NCBI GenBank assembly: GCA_902465465.1
Contig: CABQNF010000095.1
Location: 1-5,116, forward strand
Length of the DNA stretch: 5,116 nucleotides
DNA from: an uncultured Collinsella sp.
GTDB lineage: Bacteria > Actinomycetota > Coriobacteriia > Coriobacteriales > Coriobacteriaceae
Reading direction: 5' to 3'
Below, one piece after another: positions 1 to 5,107 of this stretch (positions are counted from its first letter, which is position 1; the number at the start of each line of letters is the position of its first letter). Made by a program: the position numbers and the translations under genes. Below the pieces are notes generated by a model. The model did no database searches. It saw only the letters and a program-made list of their open reading frames with translations, and was not told where the DNA came from.

Positions 1-1469
1 CTGTAGAGTTTGGCCGTCTTCTCGTTAAAGTTGCCGGTGCCCAAAAGTGTGAGGCGCGTTAGCGCCATGCCCTCGCGATAGGTGAGCTGGCAGATCTTTG
101 AGTGGCATTTAAAGCCCTCGGAACCATAGATGACGGTGCAGCCGGCCTCTTCCAGGCGCTCGGCCCACTCGATGTTGTTCTGCTCGTCAAAGCGTGCGCG
201 GAGCTCCATGAGCACCGTGACCTCTTTGCCGTTCTCGGCAGCATCGATCAGCGACTCGCACAGGCGGCTCTGCTTGGCCACGCGGTAGAGCGTGATGCGC
301 AACGAGATGCACTCGGGGTCGTAGGCTGCTTCGTGCACCAGGTCCAAGAACGGGTTCATGGCCTCGTAAGGGTAGAAGAGCAGCTTGTCGTGCTGCAGCA
401 CCTGCTCGCGGATGGAGCGGGTCATGTCGATGGTGGGATTGGGCTGCGGCTTAAACGGCGTAAAGAGCAGCTCGTTGCGCAGGTGCTCGGGAATCTTGCC
501 CTCAATGCCAAAGACGTAGCCCAGGTTGAGCGGGATATCGCAGGTAAAGACCGAGCGACGCGAAAGCTCGAGCGCCTTGCGGATAGTCTTGAGCGTCGCC
601 TTCTCGAGCGACCCCGAGACCGCGAGCACTACCGGCTGCAGGCGCAGGCGCTTCTTGAGAATGCGCTTCATGTGCTGGCGGTAGTCCTCTTCCTCTTCGA
701 CGCCCTCCCCGTCCGGATCGATGTCGGCGTTGCGGGTGACGCGGATCAGCGCACGATCCAGCGGTTTATAGGAGCCAAAGCAGCTGTCCAGGCAGGCGAG
801 GATGACGTCCTCGAGCAAGATGTAGGAGTAGGTGCCGGTGGGCGAGGGGATCTCGACCACGCGGTTCATCGAGGCGGGAATCTCGATAAGGCCCAGCAGG
901 CTCTCCTCGTCGGTGGCGCCGTCCAGACCACAGGCCAGATAGAGCGCGCCATTGCGCAGGTTGGGGAAGGGGTGGCGAGGATCGATGACCAGCGGCGAGA
1001 TGACCGGCGACACGTAGGCCTGGAAGTAGCGGGTTACAAAGGTGCGCTCCTCGGGCGTAAGCGAATCGATGCGGGCGCGGTGAATGCCCAAGGTGTCGAG
1101 CTTGCCCTCGATGCTCTTAAAGATGGACTCCCAACGGGTAAGGAGCCCGGGCATTTCGGCCATGACAGCATCGACCTGTTCGGAGGCGGTCATATTGCTC
1201 TTGTTGTCGACAGGTTGTTTTTTGAGCTCCGCCAGATCGGACAGGCCGCCCACGCGCACCATGAGAAACTCGTCGAGGTTAGACTCGAAAATCGACACGA
1301 ACTTTAGTCGCTCGAATAACGGAACGGTTTCGTCGAAGGCTTCGTCGAGCACGCGGTTGTCAAAGCGTAGCCAGCTGAGCTCTCGGTTTTGCGTGTACGA
1401 GAAGTCGCGCGGCGGTTTGCGCAGCTTTGCGGCGGCTTGCTTCTTTTCGATTTTGCTCGGCATATGCAT
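1..1469 (-). CDS. ppk1: Polyphosphate kinase 1, 3' end beyond window
   Basis: PPK1 reversibly transfers the gamma phosphate of ATP onto polyphosphate through a phosphohistidine. About 489 codons are visible and the frame is open to the left edge; the family is usually ~690-740 residues, so the C-terminal part with the second HKD-like motif lies outside. Numbering from the ATG at 1469: N domain with RELSWLRF (29-36) and FESNLDEFLMVRV (61-73); head domain from ~130 with DPRHPFPN (163-170); an acidic insert (DPDGEGVEEEED, 251-262); then DKLLFYPYE (361-369), RITLYRVAK (391-399), MELRARFDEQNN (421-432) and GFKCHSKIC (452-460). His456 corresponds to the phosphorylated histidine of E. coli PPK, and GTGNFNEKTAKLY is the last visible segment. 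The usual LSWLxFN reads LSWLRFD here. Start choice is ambiguous: ATG at 1469, or ATG two codons later at 1463, which has GGAC 8 nt upstream. It is transcribed divergently from arcA. Identification is very secure. Confidence 0.97.
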   Translation of the reverse strand, partial: MHMPSKIEKKQAAAKLRKPPRDFSYTQNRELSWLRFDNRVLDEAFDETVPLFERLKFVSIFESNLDEFLMVRVGGLSDLAELKKQPVDNKSNMTASEQVDAVMAEMPGLLTRWESIFKSIEGKLDTLGIHRARIDSLTPEERTFVTRYFQAYVSPVISPLVIDPRHPFPNLRNGALYLACGLDGATDEESLLGLIEIPASMNRVVEIPSPTGTYSYILLEDVILACLDSCFGSYKPLDRALIRVTRNADIDPDGEGVEEEEDYRQHMKRILKKRLRLQPVVLAVSGSLEKATLKTIRKALELSRRSVFTCDIPLNLGYVFGIEGKIPEHLRNELLFTPFKPQPNPTIDMTRSIREQVLQHDKLLFYPYEAMNPFLDLVHEAAYDPECISLRITLYRVAKQSRLCESLIDAAENGKEVTVLMELRARFDEQNNIEWAERLEEAGCTVIYGSEGFKCHSKICQLTYREGMALTRLTLLGTGNFNEKTAKLY

Positions 1470-1498
1470 CTGTCCGTTCAGTCCCCACGAGGGACGGT

Positions 1499-1526
1499 AG
1501 CCTAACACTAATCACTATTGTCTCAA
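1499..1526 (-). promoter_or_regulatory. Candidate ppk1 promoter
   Basis: On the minus strand TTGAGA (1526-1521) is followed after 16 nt by TAGGCT (1504-1499). The -35 is a fair match and the -10 a poor one. It would start RNA near 1492, leaving a ~23-nt leader before the ATG at 1469. It is the best-placed candidate, but it is only a weak consensus match. Confidence 0.3.
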
Positions 1527-1760
1527 TTTAGTCGACCTGTGGCACGGACGCATCGCGCGAACGGTATCTTTACCTACTTCTTACGCTGCCAAGGCATAGG
1601 ACTGACGCCCTGCTCGTCTGCAAGTGGTCTATATCCTCACTCAACTGGTACGTAAGTGTGAATAAGAATGATAGATAGCTGAATATCATTGAATGCAGGC
1701 GGAAACGTAAACAAACATCATTTATATACATAAAACCGATTTAGCTATGCAATTCTGAAT
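1527..1760. other. Non-coding part of the ppk1-arcA spacer
   Basis: I see no convincing gene, tRNA or strong hairpin here. The left part (to ~1650) is of mixed composition; from ~1655 it becomes clearly AT-rich. The only motif I would mark is the ACCGTTCGC half site at 1557-1565 (minus). An imperfect palindrome at 1679-1698 (CTGAAT...TGCAG) was considered as an arginine-repressor box but does not fit well. Confidence 0.6.
1557..1565 (-). promoter_or_regulatory. Single LytTR-like half site upstream of ppk1
   Basis: Read on the minus strand this is ACCGTTCGC, matching eight of nine positions of the published LytTR repeat [TA][AC][CA]GTTN[AG][TG]. It points in the direction of ppk1 transcription and lies ~70 bp upstream of the predicted ppk1 start, the same distance as the distal repeat in the arcA promoter. 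No convincing partner is found 21 bp away on either side; the nearest is CCGTGC at 17 bp. As an isolated 9-mer it could be chance. Confidence 0.3.
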
Positions 1761-1870
1761 CAAAAGTTTAGAGATGCAATTGCAAATGGTTTTTAGGAAA
1801 AAAGAGCGTTTACCTTAGAAAAGTTACTTTAGAACGCCGAAGTACATCATGGGGGAATCACATGCGATAT

Positions 1871-1900
1871 ACCGTTCATCGCACTTTGTTGACCGTTCGG
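1871..1900 (+). promoter_or_regulatory. Tandem LytTR-type operator upstream of arcA
   Basis: Two 9-mers, ACCGTTCAT (1871-1879) and ACCGTTCGG (1892-1900), are separated by exactly 12 bp. Both match all nine positions of the consensus reported for LytTR DNA-binding domains ([TA][AC][CA]GTTN[AG][TG], direct repeats with a 12-13 bp spacer). Their centres fall near -49 and -70 from the predicted start, the usual place for an activator. The same pair and the same distance to the -10 occur before the second leader. That a LytTR response regulator binds here is inference; the repeat geometry is seen directly. Confidence 0.7.
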
Positions 1901-1908
1901 GGGCGAGG

Positions 1909-1937
1909 TGGAATTGCGGGTGGAATTTGGATATAAC
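1909..1937 (+). promoter_or_regulatory. arcA promoter, weak -35 and good -10
   Basis: TATAAC (1932-1937) inside TTTGGATATAAC is the -10; 17 bp upstream the hexamer is TGGAAT (1909-1914), a poor -35. In copy B the corresponding elements are TATAAA and TGGAAG at identical spacing. A conserved -10, an unconventional but conserved -35, and an upstream tandem operator together suggest an activator-dependent promoter. RNA would start near 1944, giving a 5' leader of ~75 nt. Confidence 0.6.
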
Positions 1938-1954
1938 TAGAGCTGTCAGCAAGC

Positions 1955-1998
1955 AGCGTCCGCTATGGAAGGGCGCTGAGAGATTCGGCCGAAAGGCC
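1955..1998 (+). promoter_or_regulatory. arcA 5' leader with two stem-loops
   Basis: Stem-loop 1 pairs AGCGTCC (1955-1961) with GGGCGCT (1971-1977) through one G-U pair. Stem-loop 2 pairs GGCC (1987-1990) with GGCC (1995-1998) across a GAAA tetraloop. Both have counterparts in the second leader with changed sequence but kept pairing: CGCCTC/GGGGCG, and GGCCCT/AGGGCC across GACA. Retention of pairing despite sequence change supports a real RNA structure, perhaps for mRNA stability or translation control; the function is inferred. A further GGCC at 2015-2018, directly before the start codon, could compete for the same arms. Confidence 0.5.
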
Positions 1999-2002
1999 CG
2001 AA

Positions 2003-2016
2003 AGAAAGGTAGGAGG
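2003..2016 (+). promoter_or_regulatory. Bipartite ribosome binding site of arcA
   Basis: AGAAAGG (2003-2009) and AGGAGG (2011-2016) are both complementary to the 16S 3' end and stand side by side. AGGAGG is only 2 nt from the ATG at 2019, which is unusually close; AGAAAGG is 9 nt away and better placed. The whole element is repeated without change before the second leader's ATG, and it fixes 2019 as the start. Confidence 0.75.
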
Positions 2017-2018
2017 CC

Positions 2019-3260
2019 ATGACGAAAGGTCTGCACGTGCCTTCCGAGATCGGCAAGCTCAGGAAGGTCTGCCTGCACCGTCCCGGCGACGAGCTCCTCA
2101 ACCTGCCGCCCGACGAGCTCGAGCGACTCCTGTTCGACGACGTCCCGTTCCTGGAGGTCGCGCAGCAGGAGCACGACACCTTCGCCCAGATCCTGAGGGA
2201 CCAGGGCGTGGAGGTCCTCTATCTCGAGAACCTCGTCGCCGAGGTGTTCGACCAGGTCCCCGGCGCCCGCGCCGAGTTCACCGACCAGTACATCGCCGAG
2301 GCCGGCATCCGCGGCCAGCACATGCCGCAGATCGTCCGCGAGAAGCTGGACTCCATCGAGGACAACCTCGAGTTCGTCAAGAAGACCATGGCCGGCATGA
2401 CCAAGTCCGAGATCGACATGCCCCTCACGGCGTCCACGACCCTCGACTCCCTGGTCAACTCCGAGTCCGAGTCCGACCTGATCATCGACCCGATGCCCAA
2501 CCTCTACTTCACCCGCGACCCGTTCGCGGTCATCGGCGAGGGCGTCAACCTCAACCGCATGTACTCGGTCACCCGCAACCGCGAGACCCTGTACGGCAAG
2601 TACATCTTCAAGTACCACCCCGACTACAAGGACGTCTCGCTGTACTTCCGCCGCGACTGCCAGTTCCACACCGAGGGCGGCGACGTGCTGAACATCAACG
2701 AGAAGACCCTCGCCGTCGGCATCTCCCAGCGCACCCAGGCCGCCGCGATCGACGTCATGGCCCAGAACATCTTCTGGAACTCCGACTCCAAGGTCGAGCG
2801 CATCCTGGCCTTCGATATCCCGGTCTCGCGCGCCTTCATGCACCTCGACACGGTCTTCACCCAGATCGACGTCGATAAGTTCACGATCCACCCCGCCATC
2901 ATGGGCACCCTGCGCGTCTACGAGCTGACCGCCGGCAAGAACCCGGGCGACGTGAACATCCGCCTGATCGAGGACACCCTCGAGCACGTCCTGGAGGACG
3001 CCACCGGCGTCGACCAGGTCAAGCTGATCCCCTGCGGCGGCGGCGACCCGATCGCGGCCTCCCGCGAGCAGTGGAACGACGGCTCCAACACCCTGTGCGT
3101 CGAGCCCGGCAAGATCTGCGTCTACGCCCGCAACACCGTCACCAACGACGTGCTGTACAAGGAGGGCCTGGACCTTCTCGTCGTGCCCTCCGCCGAGCTC
3201 TCCCGCGGCCGCGGCGGCCCGCGCTGCATGAGCATGCCCTTCTGGCGCGAGGACCTCTAA
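2019..3260 (+). CDS. arcA: Arginine deiminase
   Basis: Cytoplasmic enzyme hydrolysing L-arginine to L-citrulline and ammonia, the first step of the arginine deiminase pathway; citrulline is later converted to ornithine and carbamoyl phosphate for ATP. At 413 residues it is normal full length for the family (~400-420). The guanidino-modifying fold signatures are all present: FTRDPF with Asp167, HTEGGDVL with Glu219, MHLDTVFT with His275 and Asp277, and GRGGPRCMSMPF with the nucleophile Cys403. The N-terminal EIGKLRKVCLHRPGDEL (10-26) is typical of bacterial ArcA. Codon use is extreme: only two of about 34 Asp codons are GAT and I see no TTT for Phe, whereas ppk1 and the downstream aminotransferase use both freely. 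This suggests very high expression. arcB, arcC and arcD are not adjacent. A tandem LytTR-like operator, promoter and structured leader precede it, and a strong hairpin follows. Function is secure. Confidence 0.97.
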   Translation: MTKGLHVPSEIGKLRKVCLHRPGDELLNLPPDELERLLFDDVPFLEVAQQEHDTFAQILRDQGVEVLYLENLVAEVFDQVPGARAEFTDQYIAEAGIRGQHMPQIVREKLDSIEDNLEFVKKTMAGMTKSEIDMPLTASTTLDSLVNSESESDLIIDPMPNLYFTRDPFAVIGEGVNLNRMYSVTRNRETLYGKYIFKYHPDYKDVSLYFRRDCQFHTEGGDVLNINEKTLAVGISQRTQAAAIDVMAQNIFWNSDSKVERILAFDIPVSRAFMHLDTVFTQIDVDKFTIHPAIMGTLRVYELTAGKNPGDVNIRLIEDTLEHVLEDATGVDQVKLIPCGGGDPIAASREQWNDGSNTLCVEPGKICVYARNTVTNDVLYKEGLDLLVVPSAELSRGRGGPRCMSMPFWREDL

Positions 3261-3293
3261 GGTCTTCAAGGACCCGTACAGGTCATAATACAT

Positions 3294-3315
3294 ACATCTA
3301 GCTGCCATTAGATGT
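3294..3315 (+). other. Hairpin in the arcA 3' region
   Basis: ACATCTA (3294-3300) pairs perfectly with TAGATGT (3309-3315) across an 8-nt loop that can close one more G-U pair. It lies 33 nt after the arcA stop codon and 5 nt before the larger hairpin. It may protect the arcA 3' end or help termination; neither is shown by sequence alone. Confidence 0.45.
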
Positions 3316-3320
3316 CTCCC

Positions 3321-3354
3321 ATTGGGGCGGTGCGGGTTTTCGCACCGCCCCAAT
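3321..3354 (+). terminator. Hairpin terminator or attenuator after arcA
   Basis: A perfect 14-bp stem, ATTGGGGCGGTGCG (3321-3334) with CGCACCGCCCCAAT (3341-3354), closes a GGTTTT loop. It is GC-rich and very stable, but is followed by CTTGTATG rather than a clean T run, so termination may be partial. It would separate abundant arcA mRNA from lower readthrough into the aminotransferase, for which I find no clear promoter of its own. Confidence 0.75.
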
Positions 3355-3396
3355 CTTGTATGAGGAACGTCAACACGATTGGATGACTGCTTTTGT

Positions 3397-3402
3397 AAGG
3401 AG
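3397..3402 (+). promoter_or_regulatory. Ribosome binding site deciding the aminotransferase start
   Basis: AAGGAG lies 7 nt before the ATG at 3410, an ideal distance. The longer open frame with an ATG at 3356 would begin directly beside the hairpin's 3' arm and has no such site, so 3410 is preferred. Confidence 0.8.
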
Positions 3403-3409
3403 CTTGGCC

Positions 3410-4534
3410 ATGGACATCAAGACGATTGGCGTTGAGGAATGGCTCAACGTTTGGGAGAAGAGCGCCACGTGGGACATCGCCCAGTCGACGATCTCGTCGC
3501 TCACCATGGGCGAGCTGCGCGCGCTCGATGAACAGGACGGCGCCACGTTCTACGAGCGCCTGGACCGCGAGAAGATGAACTACGGCTGGATCGAGGGCTC
3601 GCCGGAGTTTAAGGCCGAGGTTGCCAAGCTGTATCGTCGGGAGGTCAATCCCGATCACATTCTGCAGACCAATGGCTGCACGGGCGCTAACCTCAACGCC
3701 ATCATGGCTGTGGTCGAGCCCGGCGACCATGTTATCGCCGAGTGGCCCACCTACGCGCCGCTCTACGAGATTCCGCGCACGCTGGGCGCCGAGGTCGAGT
3801 ATTGGGAGCTTCGCGAGGAACTCGGCTGGAAGCCCGATATCGAACAGCTCAAGCGCCTGGTTCGCCCCAACACCAAGCTTATCTGCATAAACAACGCATC
3901 GAACCCCATCGGTACGGTGCTCGATGCCGATATGCTCGGCCAGATTGCCGAGATCGCCCGCTCGGTGGGCGCCTACGTGCTGTGCGACGAGGTATATCTG
4001 CCGCTCGAAAACACTGAGTCCTTTATGTCGATGGTCGACGTGTACGAGAGGGCCATTGTCACCAACTCGTTGTCGAAGACCTATTCGACACCTGCGGCCC
4101 GCGTGGGCTGGGTCCTGGCCGACAAAGAGGTGTCCAACCGCATCCGTACCTATCGCGATTACACCATGATCTGCGGCGGCGTGTTCAACGATGCTCTGGC
4201 GACCTATGTGCTTGAGCACAAGGATAAGATTCTCGAGCGCAATCGCAAGATCGTGTTTGGCAACCGCGATATCGCGCAGGCTTGGATCGATACGCAGCAT
4301 CGCGTTTCCTGGACGGCCCCGCAGGGCGTGTCCACCTCGTTTATCCAGCTGGATATTCCCGAGGATGACGAGGAGTTCTGCAGGCGCCTGCTGTCCGAGA
4401 GGGGAGTGCTGCTGGTCCCCGGTAGCCGTTTTGAGCTTCCCTGCGGCGCACGCCTGGGCTACTGCGCGGGCGAGGACGTTCTGCGCGAGGGCCTGAGGCT
4501 TTTGGGCGAGGCACTGGCGGAGCTCGATCGCTAG
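3410..4534 (+). CDS. Class I/II PLP-dependent aminotransferase, substrate unknown
   Basis: A 374-residue fold-type I aminotransferase (Aminotran_1_2 family, aspartate aminotransferase superfamily) that should move an amino group between an amino acid and a 2-oxo acid in the cytoplasm. Visible elements in order: NYGWIEGSPEFK (57-68); phosphate-cradle TNGCTGANL (87-95); stacking aromatic Tyr115 in EWPTYAPLYE; NNASNPIG (161-168) in place of the common NPxNPTG, keeping the cofactor-contacting Asn165; CDEVY with Asp193 and Tyr196; SLSKTYSTPAARVGW (220-234) with Lys223 as the Schiff-base lysine; and ARLGY with Arg348 in the position of the carboxylate-binding arginine. All catalytic residues are intact, and length is usual, if slightly short. 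It follows arcA by 149 bp across a strong hairpin and ends at its own terminator. Its place between two deiminase-type leaders hints at an arginine-, citrulline- or ornithine-related substrate, but this is inference. Other enzymes of this fold cyclise or eliminate rather than transaminate. Confidence 0.93.
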   Translation: MDIKTIGVEEWLNVWEKSATWDIAQSTISSLTMGELRALDEQDGATFYERLDREKMNYGWIEGSPEFKAEVAKLYRREVNPDHILQTNGCTGANLNAIMAVVEPGDHVIAEWPTYAPLYEIPRTLGAEVEYWELREELGWKPDIEQLKRLVRPNTKLICINNASNPIGTVLDADMLGQIAEIARSVGAYVLCDEVYLPLENTESFMSMVDVYERAIVTNSLSKTYSTPAARVGWVLADKEVSNRIRTYRDYTMICGGVFNDALATYVLEHKDKILERNRKIVFGNRDIAQAWIDTQHRVSWTAPQGVSTSFIQLDIPEDDEEFCRRLLSERGVLLVPGSRFELPCGARLGYCAGEDVLREGLRLLGEALAELDR

Positions 4535-4583
4535 GATTCCGATGGTCTTCGGGGGCCTTATCCAAATTAGCCGAAGATAATCG

Positions 4584-4624
4584 AAAACGGACCCGTTTCC
4601 CTAGGGGAAGCGGGTCCGTTTTTC
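4584..4624 (+). terminator. Intrinsic terminator after the aminotransferase
   Basis: AAAACGGACCCG (4584-4595) pairs with CGGGTCCGTTTT (4611-4622). The inner TTTCCC / GGGAAG extends the stem to a tiny loop, and a run of five T residues follows at 4619-4623. On the opposite strand the same hairpin ends in TTTTC, so it may act in both directions. Confidence 0.93.
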
Positions 4625-4859
4625 TATACCGAGAAGTCAAGTTGTTACAAATGGGGCCGTAAAGCGAGGCGGTATCCGCTGGGCCTTATACTGAGTTTCC
4701 GGTGAACGGTATCAAGCGTCTGGTAAACGGTAATTTATTTATCAGAAATGAATAGGACAAACTTTTTTCTGAATAAAAATGAAAATGGTTGAGACGCGGT
4801 GTGAACCGCTAATTCTATTCATAGTTTTATTGGAAATATGCAATTTGAGGATGGTTTAA
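4625..4859. other. AT-rich spacer without a gene
   Basis: No coding region or recognisable RNA gene is visible. The stretch holds the reverse-oriented operator at 4702-4731 and a 5-bp hairpin GCGGT-GTGA-ACCGC (4796-4809) with a GNRA-type loop. From ~4732 rightward it is clearly AT-rich. Confidence 0.6.
4702..4731 (-). promoter_or_regulatory. Reverse-oriented tandem LytTR-like site
   Basis: On the minus strand ACCGTTTAC (4731-4723) and ACCGTTCAC (4710-4702) are separated by exactly 12 bp, the same 21-bp period as the two leader operators; each matches eight of nine consensus positions. It is ~250 bp upstream of the second leader's operator and faces away from it. No gene starts on the minus strand nearby. 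A minus-strand TATAAG lies at 4690-4685, but not at the 39-bp spacing used by the leaders. It may be an upstream accessory site or drive a short antisense RNA. Confidence 0.5.
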
Positions 4860-4958
4860 CAAAGTTTAGTTCCATTTGATTTTAGGATTAAAACGCGTTT
4901 AAGCACGTAAATACGCTTTATTAAGATGAAGTGTGCCATGCGTGAAGTATATGTGTAT

Positions 4959-4988
4959 GCCGTTCACCCCCTATAAAAAACCGTTCGG
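4959..4988 (+). promoter_or_regulatory. Tandem LytTR-type operator of the second leader
   Basis: GCCGTTCAC (4959-4967) and ACCGTTCGG (4980-4988) with a 12-bp spacer. The proximal repeat is identical to the proximal repeat of the arcA operator and matches the LytTR consensus at all nine positions; the distal one matches seven. The 12 bp between them differ completely from copy A (CCCCTATAAAAA against CGCACTTTGTTG), so the repeats are conserved while the spacer is not, which argues for selection on protein binding. Confidence 0.65.
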
Positions 4989-4996
4989 GGGCAAGG

Positions 4997-5025
4997 TGGA
5001 AGTATGAGCTGATTTTGGATATAAA
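4997..5025 (+). promoter_or_regulatory. Promoter of the second leader
   Basis: TATAAA (5020-5025) in TTTTGGATATAAATA, with TGGAAG (4997-5002) 17 bp upstream at the -35 position, as in the arcA promoter. RNA would start near 5032, giving a leader of ~76 nt that holds stem-loops CGCCTC/GGGGCG (5043-5061) and GGCCCT/AGGGCC (5072-5087) and the AGAAAGG-T-AGGAGG binding site. Confidence 0.6.
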
Positions 5026-5107
5026 TATGTCGTCAGCAATAACGCCTCACACGGAGGGGCGCTAACGAATCGGCCCTGACAAGGGCCCGAAAGAAAGGTA
5101 GGAGGCC

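Larger units (their letters stand above)
1761..2027 (+). repeat. Promoter/leader duplication, copy A (before arcA)
   Basis: This stretch is a diverged copy of 4860-5116. Shared landmarks in the same order are: CAAA(A)GTTTAG (1761 / 4860); TTTTAGGA followed by GCGTTTA (1791-1812 / 4880-4901, 18 of 22 matching); GAAGT...CATG (1840 / 4944 region); paired CCGTTC elements (1872 and 1893 / 4960 and 4981); TTTGGATATAA (1926 / 5014 region); GTCAGCAA (1945 / 5032); GGGCGCT (1971 / 5057); and a perfectly identical 33-nt block ending in ATGACGAAA (1995-2027 / 5084-5116). Spacings are held to within 1 bp between the TTTTAGG block, the CCGTTC pair, the -10 and the start codon. Confidence 0.9.

Noticed and set aside
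102..1307. 401-residue plus-strand open frame opposite ppk1
   Set aside because: The minus strand encodes unmistakable PPK1 throughout; the plus-strand product has no recognisable motif.
1473..1481. TCCGTTCAG at the ppk1 start, a full LytTR 9-mer match
   Set aside because: It overlaps the ppk1 translation start region, faces away from ppk1 transcription and has no partner 21 bp away, so it is likely chance.
1679..1698. Possible arginine-repressor (ArgR) box
   Set aside because: Only the outer bases are palindromic; the inner half shows TGAAT twice in the same direction instead of TGAAT...ATTCA, and it is not repeated before the second leader.
1761..2027. Leader repeats as insertion-sequence ends or attachment sites
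   Set aside because: No transposase or integrase, no terminal inverted repeats and no target duplication are visible; the repeats are promoter and leader DNA attached to gene starts.
3252..3284. Alternating GACC and GGTC words after the arcA stop that could form mutually exclusive short hairpins
   Set aside because: Only 4-bp stems are possible and there is no second copy to compare; too weak beside the two larger hairpins downstream.
1824..3353. 509-residue minus-strand open frame across arcA
   Set aside because: It is a by-product of arcA's C/G-ending codons: the translation is a low-complexity run of G, V, D, L, E and H, and it lies opposite a gene with intact catalytic motifs.
3356..3409. 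N-terminal extension of the aminotransferase to the ATG at 3356
   Set aside because: It would start beside the terminator hairpin without a ribosome binding site, while the ATG at 3410 has AAGGAG at 7 nt and gives the expected length.
3308..4300. 330-residue minus-strand open frame opposite the aminotransferase
   Set aside because: It is antisense to a gene with all PLP-enzyme motifs and spans the arcA terminator hairpin; no ribosome binding site or motif supports it.
4877..4892. FNR/CRP-like TTGAT...ATTAA near the second leader
   Set aside because: Half sites are 6 bp apart instead of 4, the right half is imperfect, and copy A lacks the TTGAT half.
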